A stretch of 54,689 nucleotides of DNA from Bacteroidaceae bacterium (GCA_024697945.1 JAILRU010000050.1:1-54689), one strand, 5' to 3'; shown: positions 1 through 8,117, numbered from the stretch's first letter. The notes: a model not told the origin generated them from the sequence alone. Made by a program: numbers and translations.

Positions 1-262
1 TGTTGAGATTCTTCTCCTGTGCATCCTGCAAATAGTTCTCCATAGCTGCTTGCAGGTTGCTGTTAGTTTTTGCACGCTTTATCGCCGTTTTTTTTGGAGA
101 TGCGTTCGGAGAATCAGGAACCATTGCATAACTGCAAATACCGCAGAGACAGAACAAAACGGCAAGACCGTAACGATTAAAGGAATGTTTCATTGTTAAA
201 AACTTCTCGTAGCCCTTCTGAGCCACAAATGTCTTGTTGTATTCAATAATGTGGTCTATCAT
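1..262 (-). CDS. Secreted protein of unknown function, 3' end outside window, with carbonic-anhydrase-like leader
   Basis: Reading left from the ATG at 262, the frame stays open to the window edge. The first 23 residues (MIDHIIEYNKTFVAQKGYEK, then FLT) closely resemble, from memory, the N-terminus of Bacteroidales beta-carbonic anhydrases. The next codon (ATG, 191-193) begins a classic signal peptide, MKHSFNRYGLAVLFCLCGIC then SYA, followed by a Lys/Asn/Ala-rich polar segment. No carbonic anhydrase catalytic motif (CxDxR) follows. The true start is either 262, giving a chimeric N-terminus, or 193, giving a normal secreted protein with the upstream codons as a remnant. A good promoter lies at 315-346. 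The mature protein is not recognised. Confidence 0.55.
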   Translation of the reverse strand, partial: MIDHIIEYNKTFVAQKGYEKFLTMKHSFNRYGLAVLFCLCGICSYAMVPDSPNASPKKTAIKRAKTNSNLQAAMENYLQDAQEKNLN

Positions 263-314
263 AAATCTTTTATTTATTTGTTGCATAGATATTATTCAGT
301 TTTTTTCGGCGCAA

Positions 315-346
315 CAAAGTTACGATTAAGCGAGCAAAAAACCAAA
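315..346 (-). promoter_or_regulatory. Bacteroidota-type promoter for the gene at 1-262
   Basis: On the minus strand a -33 TTTG (346-343) is followed after 20 bp by a -7 TAACTTTG (322-315), matching the Bacteroidota consensus TTTG/TAnnTTTG. It lies about 50 bp upstream of the ATG at 262. Confidence 0.6.
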
Positions 347-491
347 TGTATTTGAGTTTTTTCGAGTAAAAGTAACTAGGACGAAGTCAAATTTACAAAA
401 ATTTTCACAATAATATTAATCGCAATGGCAATTTGGATTCCTTTAATGAAATTTTGCGTAACAAAAGACTTCATCTTAAGGGAAAGAAAAC

Positions 492-526
492 GGCCTGACG
501 AGCGTCATTGCGATGACCGTCAGACC
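492..526 (-). terminator. Hairpin, possible terminator
   Basis: CTGACG (495-500) pairs with CGTCAG (518-523), and inside it GTCAT (504-508) pairs with ATGAC (513-517) around a TGCG loop. On the minus strand the hairpin is followed by GCCGTTTTCTTT. It could stop transcription entering from the sugar isomerase gene at 972-2150. The T-tract is only moderate. Confidence 0.45.
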
Positions 527-727
527 TAGTTGTCTCCTGCATCACAAGAGATAAAACCACAAATTCAGTGTACGAAGTATTGAACCTGATTACAATATAT
601 AGGATTGACCTGTTAGCGACAATTCTGTCATCAAGTATATAAAGCTATTCAGTAGCATAATATCAATAGATATCGAATTATTCACCAATAATACTCGATG
701 AAGATGAGTTTTCTTCATACAAAAAGT

Positions 728-903
728 CCTATTTAGGTGGGGAGAAAAACCTATCTGAATAGGGGTGAAAGACTATGTTCTCAGGGAGAGTTAACTATGT
801 TCTCTGGTTTTTTAGCGGCCGCTAAAAACATTTTCAGCAGCCGCTGAAAATATTCGCAGCGACCGCCGTAAAGAATTGTAGCGCCCGCTGAAGACTTATT
901 TAG
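728..903. repeat. Array of eight 22-bp units in strict phase (array 1)
   Basis: Units start at 728, 750, 772, 794, 816, 838, 860 and 882. Units 1-2 share CCTATyT; units 3-4 share ACTATGTTCTC; all four have CTATnT at the same place. Units 5-8 share a palindromic core at 814, 836, 858 and 880: AGCGGCCGCT, AGCAGCCGCT, AGCGACCGCC and AGCGCCCGCT, each followed by an A-rich stretch. The sequence changes in blocks but the 22-bp period does not. A weaker pair at 662 and 684 (CAATA and TCGA, both 22 bp apart) suggests the array begins further left. No gene overlaps it. The phasing suggests binding on one face of the helix. Confidence 0.8.
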
Positions 904-962
904 ACATATTGAGTTTCTGGAGTTATAGAATGAAGTTAAATATGGAGTTCTTGGCCTATGCT

Positions 963-1017
963 ACGACCTTGCTACGACCTACGAACGACGGCGGAACGAC
1001 CTCGGAACGATATGGCT
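963..1017. repeat. 11-bp tandem repeat overlapping the 3' end of the isomerase-like gene
   Basis: ACGAC recurs at 963, 974, 985 and 996, and ACGAT at 1007, exactly 11 bp apart. The units are ACGACCTTGCT, ACGACCTACGA, ACGACGGCGGA, ACGACCTCGGA and ACGATATGGCT. The array encodes the last residues (FRGRSAVVRRS) and the stop codon of the minus-strand gene. The period is half that of the array at 728-903, although the two are not in phase. Confidence 0.75.
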
Positions 1018-2150
1018 TGGATACATAAAACTTCTTTCAGTAACGAACCGATATGCCCAGGTATGACGATGTGATGATTCCCAATGGGATTGGTCAGGAA
1101 ATAGGAGGCTTGACTGGGGTCTGAGAGTTGGATGACCTGTTGTGTGCGACAGAGGTCGGGTTCAGCCGTGTTCCTCACCAGCGTTCCTTCGGCCACGAAA
1201 CTCCGTTTGAGGTCGCCCGAAACCTTGAACAGTGTGACGGGCCCTTCCTTCATATATCCACGAACACCCACACCGATTCCCGACTCGAAATGGGTGTCGA
1301 GTTCGTAGCGCTCCACCATATTCAGTGGAATGGTGCAATGGGCAAAGAGCAGCTCGCCCGTATCGGGGTTGATTCTTGCTGGATTGGCTTGAAAACCAGA
1401 GAAACCTGTCAGCGAGCGGGCTATCATCATAGACAGCATGGCTGGCACATCACCCTCGCAGCCTGCCACATAGCCTTCGCTGTTCAGTTTCGCCAATGCC
1501 AGGCAACCCGTACTTTTCATGGCTGTCAGCAGGTCGAAGCAGCGCAAGGTGAAACCGCTCAATTGGTGCGTGGAGATAATCTTTTTCAGTCCTCCGTAGA
1601 TGGTGCAATCATCAGTTGCATCGAGCAATTCCTGCATGGGGATATCCACGAGCTCTATGCCAAGGCGCTCTCTCACGATACCATAGTCTGCGTTGCTGGA
1701 AATGAGCCAATCCGAAGGTTTACCTATGACTCCGAGCCTGCAATTGTTCAGCTGCAGACGAGCTTCTTCCACCCTGGCCAGCGTCAGAATACGTTGGTTG
1801 ATATACGCTCTGCTACCATGCAGTATTTCTCCTTGAATCCCTTCTTGACGCAGATACGACAGGATTTCCATAGAGGCCGCCAGCGAATTGCTTTTGCCGG
1901 AAGTGAGGAGGTAGAACGGCTGACGTGATTTCTCCATCAGCATGGGCAAAAGACGTTGGAAGATTCCCTCTGTTCCACCTGTGCGCACATAGATGAGAGA
2001 GAGCGGATGGCTGCCATAGTCTGCATAGTCGCTCCCTCGGAAAATGTACTCAACGCCAAGACTTCCCAGAAAGTCGCGTGTCACAGACTCCACAGCCCTT
2101 TCGTCGTGGAGTTCTGAGGTTAAGGTATATATTGCAGTCTTCATAATCAT
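972..2150 (-). CDS. L-fucose/L-arabinose isomerase-like protein
   Basis: This 392-residue protein without signal peptide resembles the cytoplasmic fucose/arabinose isomerase-like fold family, which interconverts aldoses and ketoses using a divalent metal. The support is overall pattern: an N-terminal Rossmann-like part with GKPSDWLISS near residue 142, the segment AGCEGDVPAMLSM in the middle, and a C-terminal GNHHIVIPGHIG typical of the beta-barrel domain. The substrate cannot be told. It lies 42 bp downstream of the NamZ-type gene, so the pair is probably co-transcribed and linked to sugar salvage. ATG at 2150 or 2144 could be the start. The C-terminal residues come from an 11-bp tandem repeat, so the natural C-terminus may be altered. 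Confidence 0.65.
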   Translation of the reverse strand: MIMKTAIYTLTSELHDERAVESVTRDFLGSLGVEYIFRGSDYADYGSHPLSLIYVRTGGTEGIFQRLLPMLMEKSRQPFYLLTSGKSNSLAASMEILSYLRQEGIQGEILHGSRAYINQRILTLARVEEARLQLNNCRLGVIGKPSDWLISSNADYGIVRERLGIELVDIPMQELLDATDDCTIYGGLKKIISTHQLSGFTLRCFDLLTAMKSTGCLALAKLNSEGYVAGCEGDVPAMLSMMIARSLTGFSGFQANPARINPDTGELLFAHCTIPLNMVERYELDTHFESGIGVGVRGYMKEGPVTLFKVSGDLKRSFVAEGTLVRNTAEPDLCRTQQVIQLSDPSQASYFLTNPIGNHHIVIPGHIGSLLKEVLCIQAISFRGRSAVVRRS

Positions 2151-2192
2151 ATGTCTTCGATGTATGCCATTTTTGAAAATACCGATAAATAT

Positions 2193-3386
2193 TCATTCGT
2201 ATATCAGGTATTTCTGTCTTTTCTGCTTGAACTCTTCCACTTCGTCCTTCCAACGGGCTCGAATCTCTGCTTCGCCATATCCCTCTTCAATCATTTCACG
2301 GACATAGGTTTGTCCCAGTAGCTTGTCAAAGAAAGGGGTAAAGAACCCATCGGCCTTGCACTCTTTCTTCAGGCATCGGTAAGCATCTATAATGTAGGCC
2401 AGACTCATCTGCTGCTGCCATATCGAATCGTAGGGTAGGGTGGAGAGGTCCTTGCCGTAGCACTTCTGTCCCATCAGCGCCGGACGTGTGGCTCCTTGCA
2501 CACTCTGCGGAGTGAAGGAGTATGTGTGGCATGCCTGCATCTGCGGATGTCCGTACTGCTGGAAAGGTTTGTCCGTTCCACGTCCCATGCTGACCACCGT
2601 ACCCTCGAATGGACAGAGCGAAGGGTAAAGGTAGATGGACTGCATGTTTGGCAGATTGGGCGACGGCGCCACAGGCAGGTCGTAGTGCGTTTGGTGGGTA
2701 TAGTTCAGGCAGGGGATTACCGTCAGCCTGCACTCATTGCCCTCGTTCAGCCACTTCTCTCCTACAGCCATACGTGCCAGTTCGCCCAGGGTCATGCCAT
2801 GAACTACGGGGATAGGCAGATATCCTACTCCGCTGCGCAGCGCCATATCCAGGATTGGGCCGTCCACATAATGTCCATTGGGGTTCGGACGGTCCAGAAT
2901 GATAACCTCCCGTCCGTATTTGGTGCAGGCATCCATCAGGTGGCACATGGTGACGTAGTATGTATAGTATCGCAATCCAACGTCCTGGATATCAACCAGC
3001 AGCACATCGAACAGCGCCATAGCTTCCTCTCCAAGGTGCTTCTTCCGGTTCTGCCCGTAGAGCGAAAGGATGGGGATGCCTGTCCGCTCATCCACTTCGT
3101 CTGCTACTATGGCTCCTGCATCGGCATTGCCCCGGAAGCCATGTTCGGGCGAAAAGACGGCAGTAACCTTTACTCCCTTTTCCACCAGCAGGTCCAATAC
3201 ATGCCGCCCTTCAGTCCCAACAAGCCCCGTCTGGTTGCTGAACAGCGCCACACGTTTTCCGTTGACAAGGGGTAGATAGAGCGCTGTCCGCTCGTCACCC
3301 GTCAGCACGCGTTCTATCGTTTTGGCCCAAAGGGAGCCGTATGCCGACAGAAGTACAATAAATAATGTTATTATTCTTGTCTTCAT
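2193..3386 (-). CDS. namZ: NamZ-type exo-beta-N-acetylmuramidase (DUF1343)
   Basis: The 397-residue protein starts with a signal peptide (residues 1-21, ending SLWA), so it is exported to the periplasm or beyond. Family hallmarks are FSNQTGLVG (49-57), EHGFRG (81-86), DIQDVGLRYYTY (132-143) and DRPNPNG (165-171). Known NamZ enzymes release N-acetylmuramic acid from the non-reducing ends of peptidoglycan fragments, so a cell-wall salvage role is likely. It is the first gene of a two-gene unit with the isomerase-like gene. No TAnnTTTG promoter is seen in the short gap before it, which holds the ilv operon terminator. Confidence 0.85.
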   Translation of the reverse strand: MKTRIITLFIVLLSAYGSLWAKTIERVLTGDERTALYLPLVNGKRVALFSNQTGLVGTEGRHVLDLLVEKGVKVTAVFSPEHGFRGNADAGAIVADEVDERTGIPILSLYGQNRKKHLGEEAMALFDVLLVDIQDVGLRYYTYYVTMCHLMDACTKYGREVIILDRPNPNGHYVDGPILDMALRSGVGYLPIPVVHGMTLGELARMAVGEKWLNEGNECRLTVIPCLNYTHQTHYDLPVAPSPNLPNMQSIYLYPSLCPFEGTVVSMGRGTDKPFQQYGHPQMQACHTYSFTPQSVQGATRPALMGQKCYGKDLSTLPYDSIWQQQMSLAYIIDAYRCLKKECKADGFFTPFFDKLLGQTYVREMIEEGYGEAEIRARWKDEVEEFKQKRQKYLIYE

Positions 3387-3440
3387 GACTGCCTGATATC
3401 CAATTGAAGGTTCAGAAACCTGTATATGCTCAGAAAGCGC

Positions 3441-3484
3441 AAAGAGGATGTGTCTTCATCATTTTGAAATGACACATCCTCTTT
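3441..3484 (-). terminator. Terminator after ilvC
   Basis: A perfect 14-bp inverted repeat, AAAGAGGATGTGTC (3441-3454) and GACACATCCTCTTT (3471-3484), encloses a 16-nt loop. It sits 27 bp beyond the ilvC stop. Being A-rich at one foot and T-rich at the other, it can work in both directions. Confidence 0.8.
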
Positions 3485-3510
3485 GAAACTTCAGTAATTC
3501 TGACTTATAA

Positions 3511-4554
3511 TCAGTTGTTTTCGGGACGAAGCTTGCGAACTGTCTCTGCTGTGCGCCACATCTCGCTGTCGTGCATGGCAGCAAGTTCCTTCTCAAGACC
3601 TGCGCGATAGTCGGGCTTAGAGTTGGAATCGATGCTGATCTGTGCCTCGTGGCCGCACTTCACGCTTGCATAGAGCTGCTGCATTACGGGCTTGATGGCG
3701 TCGTGGAAACGGGGGAACCAGTCAAGAGCACCACGCTGGGCGGTAGTTGAGCAGTTGGCATACATCCAGTCCATACCCTTCTGTGCGAAGAGGGGCATCA
3801 GGCTCTGAGTGAGCTCTTCTACGGTTTCGTTGAAGGCCTCGGAGGGTGTGTGGCCGTTTTCACGGAGCACTTCGTACTGAGCCAGGAGCAATCCCTGGAT
3901 AGCTCCCATCAGAGAGCCGCGTTCGCCGGTGAGGTCGGAGGTTGCCTCGCGCTGGAAGGTGGTCTCGAAAAGATAGCCGGAGCCAATACCGATGCCGAGA
4001 GCCAGAGTGCGGTCGAGGGCCTTGCCTGTTGCATCCTGATAGACAGCGTATGAGCTGTTCAGACCACGACCTTCGAGGAACATGGTACGCAGGCTGGTGC
4101 CGCTACCCTTGGGGGCTACCATGATGACATCGATATCCTTTGCGGGAACACAACCGGTGCGGTCGTTCCATGTGATAGCGAAGCCGTGGGAGAAATAGAG
4201 AGCCTTGCCAGGAGTGAGGCACTTCTGCAGGGTGGGCCATACACTCATCACAGCTGCGTCGGAAAGCAGGCACATTACGATGGTGCCCTTGGTGGCTGCC
4301 TCCTCGATGGAGAACAATGTCTCACCGGGAACCCAACCGTCGGCAATTGCCTTTTCGAATGTCTTGCCCTGACGCTGGCCAACGATAACGTTGAAGCCAT
4401 TGTCGCGCAGGTTGCAAGCCTGACCGGGGCCTTGTACGCCGTAACCGATGACGGCGATGGTCTCGTCTTTCAGAATCTCACGTGCTTTTTCCAGAGGGAA
4501 CTCCTCGCGGGTCACTACTTCTTCGATGACACCGCCAAAATTCATTTTTGCCAT
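3511..4554 (-). CDS. ilvC: Ketol-acid reductoisomerase
   Basis: This enzyme converts acetolactate or acetohydroxybutyrate to the dihydroxy acid with NADPH and Mg2+, the second step of valine and isoleucine synthesis. The 347-residue protein has the dinucleotide-binding motif GYGVQGPGQ (37-45) and the acidic metal-binding region in its helical C-terminal half (ETTFQREATSDLTGERG and EAFNETVEELTQS). It is the last gene of the ilvD-ilvB-ilvN-thioesterase-ilvC cluster but is separated from the thioesterase gene by 175 bp with a -7-like box at 4635-4642, so it may also have its own promoter. A strong terminator follows. Confidence 0.95.
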   Translation of the reverse strand: MAKMNFGGVIEEVVTREEFPLEKAREILKDETIAVIGYGVQGPGQACNLRDNGFNVIVGQRQGKTFEKAIADGWVPGETLFSIEEAATKGTIVMCLLSDAAVMSVWPTLQKCLTPGKALYFSHGFAITWNDRTGCVPAKDIDVIMVAPKGSGTSLRTMFLEGRGLNSSYAVYQDATGKALDRTLALGIGIGSGYLFETTFQREATSDLTGERGSLMGAIQGLLLAQYEVLRENGHTPSEAFNETVEELTQSLMPLFAQKGMDWMYANCSTTAQRGALDWFPRFHDAIKPVMQQLYASVKCGHEAQISIDSNSKPDYRAGLEKELAAMHDSEMWRTAETVRKLRPENN

Positions 4555-4634
4555 AACACAAGTTAATTTACTATTTTACAATTTACGATTTACTATTTAT
4601 TTACAATTTTACTATTTAACAATTTATTCGGCTG

Positions 4635-4642
4635 CAAAGGTA
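4635..4642 (-). promoter_or_regulatory. Candidate -7 box for ilvC
   Basis: TACCTTTG on the minus strand matches TAnnTTTG and lies 80 bp before the ilvC ATG. A clear TTTG -33 element is lacking: the expected place is occupied by T/C-rich heptamer repeats. It may be an internal operon promoter. Confidence 0.4.
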
Positions 4643-4647
4643 CAATA

Positions 4648-4675
4648 AAAAGTGAAAAGTGAAAAATGAAAAGTG
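4648..4675. repeat. Heptanucleotide tandem repeat (AAAAGTG)x4
   Basis: Four 7-bp units: AAAAGTG, AAAAGTG, AAAAATG, AAAAGTG. It lies between the thioesterase gene and ilvC, next to the candidate ilvC promoter. One of many period-7 repeats in the window. Confidence 0.85.
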
Positions 4676-4729
4676 AAAAATTATTGACTCAACTTTAGAA
4701 AGCTCCCATTTCGTTAGGTTTTCAGGTTT

Positions 4730-5479
4730 CTATTTGAAGATGACTTTGGCCTGGCAAACAACGTCGCTATTATTCTTTTTGACTTCGATATCTGTCTCAG
4801 CGTCGTTGAGGGGCTGTTCGTAGAAACTGAGGCGGTCTCCGAGATAGGACTCGGCCTTGTAGGCAATCTCGAAGCGGCGGATGTGCTGCTGTTCGAAATG
4901 TTCGCGAGAGAAAAGGTCGAGGATGTGCTCGATGTACTTTATGCTATTGATGTGACCGTTGATGTCAACGTCGCTATAGTAGGTGTCAATAGTGCGGATG
5001 AGCTTCGGATTTGTAAAACGGAAGCGGCCATGTCCTTCGATGGGGCAGATGTTTTCTTCTTCTGGAACGACATATCTTAGGATATCACCATCGTAGAGGG
5101 TAAGTAGGTCGCATGGCTTGCGAGTTTCGAGGTCTATCATTGCCCAGACGCTTCGTGCATAGCCGAGCGGCTTACCTTCAGCATTTAGGACTGCGAAGTT
5201 ACGGTTGGTGAAGTACTTCATTACACTCTCCACCCAAGTCTTTACTTCGCAATGTTCGTACTGTCGGGGCATCTCGTTCATCTCGATACTAAGACGGGAG
5301 AGCACCCATGTGTGTTGGGTTTCGTTAAGCGCACCGATGCCCCAACCGCGTTTCTGAGAATGATTGCCGGCTGCATTGAGCAGATGGTTGCCAAGTACGC
5401 CAAGAAAGATGCGTCCCGTGAAATCTACATGAAAAGGTTCCACGTAGAAAGGGTAGCTATCAATTAGTTCATAGTTCAT
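4730..5479 (-). CDS. Acyl-ACP thioesterase (double hotdog fold)
   Basis: The protein hydrolyses acyl-ACP to free fatty acid, ending fatty acid synthesis. It shows two hotdog-type halves: FHVDFTGRIFLGVLGNHLLN near the N-terminus, then a second half with YYSDVDINGHINSIKYIEHI, the Asp/Asn/His region typical of FatA/FatB-like enzymes. I place the start at the ATG giving MNYELIDSYPF (249 aa); an upstream in-frame ATG at 5506 would add nine residues. The first five codons are made by a heptamer repeat. Its place between ilvN and ilvC suggests coordination of branched-chain keto-acid supply with fatty acid termination, which is inference. Confidence 0.85.
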   Translation of the reverse strand: MNYELIDSYPFYVEPFHVDFTGRIFLGVLGNHLLNAAGNHSQKRGWGIGALNETQHTWVLSRLSIEMNEMPRQYEHCEVKTWVESVMKYFTNRNFAVLNAEGKPLGYARSVWAMIDLETRKPCDLLTLYDGDILRYVVPEEENICPIEGHGRFRFTNPKLIRTIDTYYSDVDINGHINSIKYIEHILDLFSREHFEQQHIRRFEIAYKAESYLGDRLSFYEQPLNDAETDIEVKKNNSDVVCQAKVIFK

Positions 5480-5539
5480 AGTTATTGATTTATTATGGCT
5501 TCTCATAGCTCTACAGCTTTATCAATTATGAACTATGAA

Positions 5540-6367
5540 TTATAAATTACCTTGATGCTCTTCTTCACGCTTGGCAATGTAGGCGTCGAGGCGTTCGATG
5601 CAGGACTTTGTTACGGCAATGCGGCCTGTGCGGACGAATTGCAGTACGCATCCAAGGGCGTCGAGCTGCGTGAAGAGCTCTATCACATCTTTCGTTACGC
5701 CTGTGTTCTCCACGATGGTATAGGTGGGATTCACCTCCACGATGCGAGCATCGTATTGGCGAACGATGCACGAGATGTCCTGATTGGCGAGTACCATGGG
5801 CGTAGCCAGTTTCAGCAAGGAGGTTTCAAGGATGAATATCTCATCGTCGATGAAGCAGTTAGCCTGCAGGACATCAACCTTTTTTTCAATCTGCTTGGTC
5901 AGCATCTCTGCCATTTCCTGCTTGCAGTAGCAGGTAATAGTATATTTGTGGACGCCGGGTGTGGAAGAGGCGCAAACGTTGAGGCTCTCAATGTTGACCT
6001 GCCGACGGGTGAAGACTGCGGTTATCTGATTGAGGATACCGGCGAAATTCTCCGAATAGACGATGAGGGTGTAGAGTGTCAGGCCATCGTGACTGAGCAA
6101 CGCTCCTTCGCGGGCTGGCATAGCGGGACGGGCTACAGCATTACGGCTGAAGGTCTCTTTCTGACTGCCTCCGGCGGTATCTTGTGCAAGGGTTGCACGA
6201 CGCTGGCGTGCGAGATTCTTCTCATAACTGTCGCGGTCAATGGCAGCAGCTGCAAGGACAGCCTCATTAAAACCCTGGATTTCCTGAGCCTGTTCCAGCT
6301 CGTCGCATTTGCCACATGTATTACAATCGCCACATTCAGCGGCACCAAATTCCTTTTTTGACTTCAT
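5540..6367 (-). CDS. ilvN: Acetolactate synthase small (regulatory) subunit with long N-terminal extension
   Basis: IlvN binds the catalytic subunit IlvB, activates it and mediates valine feedback inhibition. An ACT domain occupies about residues 98-170 (LYTLIVYSENFAGILNQITA, then VNIESLNV) and a second regulatory domain follows to about 265. The total of 275 residues is long: typical IlvN proteins have about 160-185. The extra 95 N-terminal residues contain four evenly spaced cysteines (C12, C15, C18, C21) and an Ala/Glu/Arg-rich linker. The start lies 16 bp after the ilvB stop, and the frame is open throughout, so the extension is probably translated. An internal start at Met83 would give a normal-sized protein. 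Confidence 0.9.
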   Translation of the reverse strand: MKSKKEFGAAECGDCNTCGKCDELEQAQEIQGFNEAVLAAAAIDRDSYEKNLARQRRATLAQDTAGGSQKETFSRNAVARPAMPAREGALLSHDGLTLYTLIVYSENFAGILNQITAVFTRRQVNIESLNVCASSTPGVHKYTITCYCKQEMAEMLTKQIEKKVDVLQANCFIDDEIFILETSLLKLATPMVLANQDISCIVRQYDARIVEVNPTYTIVENTGVTKDVIELFTQLDALGCVLQFVRTGRIAVTKSCIERLDAYIAKREEEHQGNL

Positions 6368-6383
6368 AACTGTGAATTATGAA

Positions 6384-8084
6384 TTAATTAATTTCTAAAA
6401 GCATCTCATCCACATTGGCTCCGGGAGGTGTCATGGGGAGTACGTTGTCTTCTTCCTTCACGGCACATTGCAGGAGGTAGGGACCGTCGGTGGCGAGCAT
6501 CTCGCGTATGGCGGCATTGAGGTCCTTGCGGTCTATGACGGTGCGGCAAGGGATGTCGTAGCCTTCGGCAATCTTCTCGTAGTCGGGATTGAGCATTGGC
6601 GTGAAGGAGTAGCGCTTGTTGAAGAACATGTACTGCCATTGGCGCACGTTGCCGAGGAAGTTATTGTTCAGCAGAATCATCTTTACAGGAATGCGGTTCT
6701 CCATGATGGTGCCGAGTTCTTGAATAGTCATCTGGAAACCTCCGTCGCCGCAGAACATGCAGACGGTTCTTTCGGGAGCACCATAGCAGGCGCCCATAGC
6801 TGCAGGAATGCCGAAACCCATCGTTCCGCAACCGCCGCTGGTAACGACCGAGCGGGGCTTGGTGAACTTGAAGTAGCGGCAGCCCATCATTTGGTTCTGT
6901 CCGACGTCGGTCACAAGGATGGCTTCGTTATTGGCAGCCTCGCTTACCTTGCGAATCACTTCACCCATCAGGAGCGGGCCTTCCGTTGGATGCAGGGCAG
7001 CATCGATTACCTTCGTATATTCCTTCTCTGCGTATGGTTTGAAGCCCTCTATCCAAGCCTTGTGAGTGGTCTTCTCCACAAGTTTTGTCACCTCCGGGAG
7101 TGTCTGTTTGCAGTTACCCAAAACAGCGAGCGTGGGTTTCACGTTCTTGCCGATTTCCGAGGGGTCTATTTCGAAGTGTATGACCTTTGCCTGCTTTGCG
7201 TAGGTCTTCAGATTGCCTGTCACGCGGTCATCGAAACGCATGCCGACGGCGATGAGCAGGTCGCATTGGTTAGTCATCACGTTGGGAGCCAGGTTGCCGT
7301 GCATTCCGAGCATACCCATGTTCAGGGGATGGTCCGAGGGAGCGGCAGAGAGGCCGAGGATTGTTGAGGCAAAGGGTATCTGAGCCTTCTCGACGAGGGC
7401 AAGCAGTTCCTTGTTGGCACCAGCCAGTTCTATGCCCTGACCTACGAGCATGAATGGCTTCACGCTCTCATTAATCATACGTGCTGCCTTCTCGATGGCT
7501 CCTTCTTCGGGCTGCGGATAAGGGTTGTAGCTGCGGATGAAATCGACTTTCTGCGGAGCATATTCTATCATGGCCGTCTGAGCATTCTTGGCGAAGTCGA
7601 GCACGACAGGTCCCGGACGTCCGCTCTTGGCGATAAAGAATGCGCGAGCCACAGCCCAAGGAATATCCTCGGCACGACGAATCTGATAGTTCCACTTGGT
7701 GATGGGTTGTGTCACACCCACTACATCGACCTCTTGGAAAGCGTCAGTACCAAGCATGGCAGCTCCCACCTGACCGCAGATGACGACCATCGGGGTGGAA
7801 TCAATCATGGCATCGGCAACACCAGTTATCGTGTTCATTGCACCTGGGCCGCTTGTCACAATGGCACAACCCACTCTGCCGCTGACGCGGGCATAACCTT
7901 GTGCGGCATGTACGGCAGCCTGCTCGTGGCGCACCAGGATGTGATGTAAGGTCTTTTTGTGGTCGTAGAGGGCATCGTAGGTAGGCATGATGGCTCCACC
8001 CGGGTAACCGAAGAGCACTTCCACACCCTCGTGTTCAAGGCTCCGCATCAAAGCCTCGGCACCGCTTATCTTGTTAGAATTCAT
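6384..8084 (-). CDS. ilvB: Acetolactate synthase large (catalytic) subunit
   Basis: This thiamine-diphosphate enzyme condenses two pyruvates to acetolactate, or pyruvate with 2-oxobutyrate to acetohydroxybutyrate. The 566-residue protein has the N-terminal pyrimidine-binding domain with the catalytic Glu54 (RHEQAAVHAAQGYAR), a central FAD-binding domain, and the C-terminal diphosphate-binding motif starting at GDGGFQMTIQEL and ending near NNNFLGNVRQWQ. It lies between ilvD (37 bp upstream) and ilvN (16 bp downstream), so subunits are made from one transcript. The gap to ilvD is a heptamer repeat. Confidence 0.96.
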   Translation of the reverse strand: MNSNKISGAEALMRSLEHEGVEVLFGYPGGAIMPTYDALYDHKKTLHHILVRHEQAAVHAAQGYARVSGRVGCAIVTSGPGAMNTITGVADAMIDSTPMVVICGQVGAAMLGTDAFQEVDVVGVTQPITKWNYQIRRAEDIPWAVARAFFIAKSGRPGPVVLDFAKNAQTAMIEYAPQKVDFIRSYNPYPQPEEGAIEKAARMINESVKPFMLVGQGIELAGANKELLALVEKAQIPFASTILGLSAAPSDHPLNMGMLGMHGNLAPNVMTNQCDLLIAVGMRFDDRVTGNLKTYAKQAKVIHFEIDPSEIGKNVKPTLAVLGNCKQTLPEVTKLVEKTTHKAWIEGFKPYAEKEYTKVIDAALHPTEGPLLMGEVIRKVSEAANNEAILVTDVGQNQMMGCRYFKFTKPRSVVTSGGCGTMGFGIPAAMGACYGAPERTVCMFCGDGGFQMTIQELGTIMENRIPVKMILLNNNFLGNVRQWQYMFFNKRYSFTPMLNPDYEKIAEGYDIPCRTVIDRKDLNAAIREMLATDGPYLLQCAVKEEDNVLPMTPPGANVDEMLLEIN

Positions 8085-8117
8085 AATTCACAATTCATAA
8101 TTCACAATTCATAATTA
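8085..8117. repeat. Heptanucleotide tandem repeat (ATTCACA/ATTCATA)
   Basis: About four and a half 7-bp units alternate ATTCACA and ATTCATA and fill the whole gap between ilvD and ilvB. Confidence 0.85.

Noticed and set aside
728..903. Reading the 22-bp array as a CRISPR array
   Set aside because: Conserved parts are only 10-14 bp, spacers are 8-12 bp, the motif changes in blocks, and no cas gene is near.
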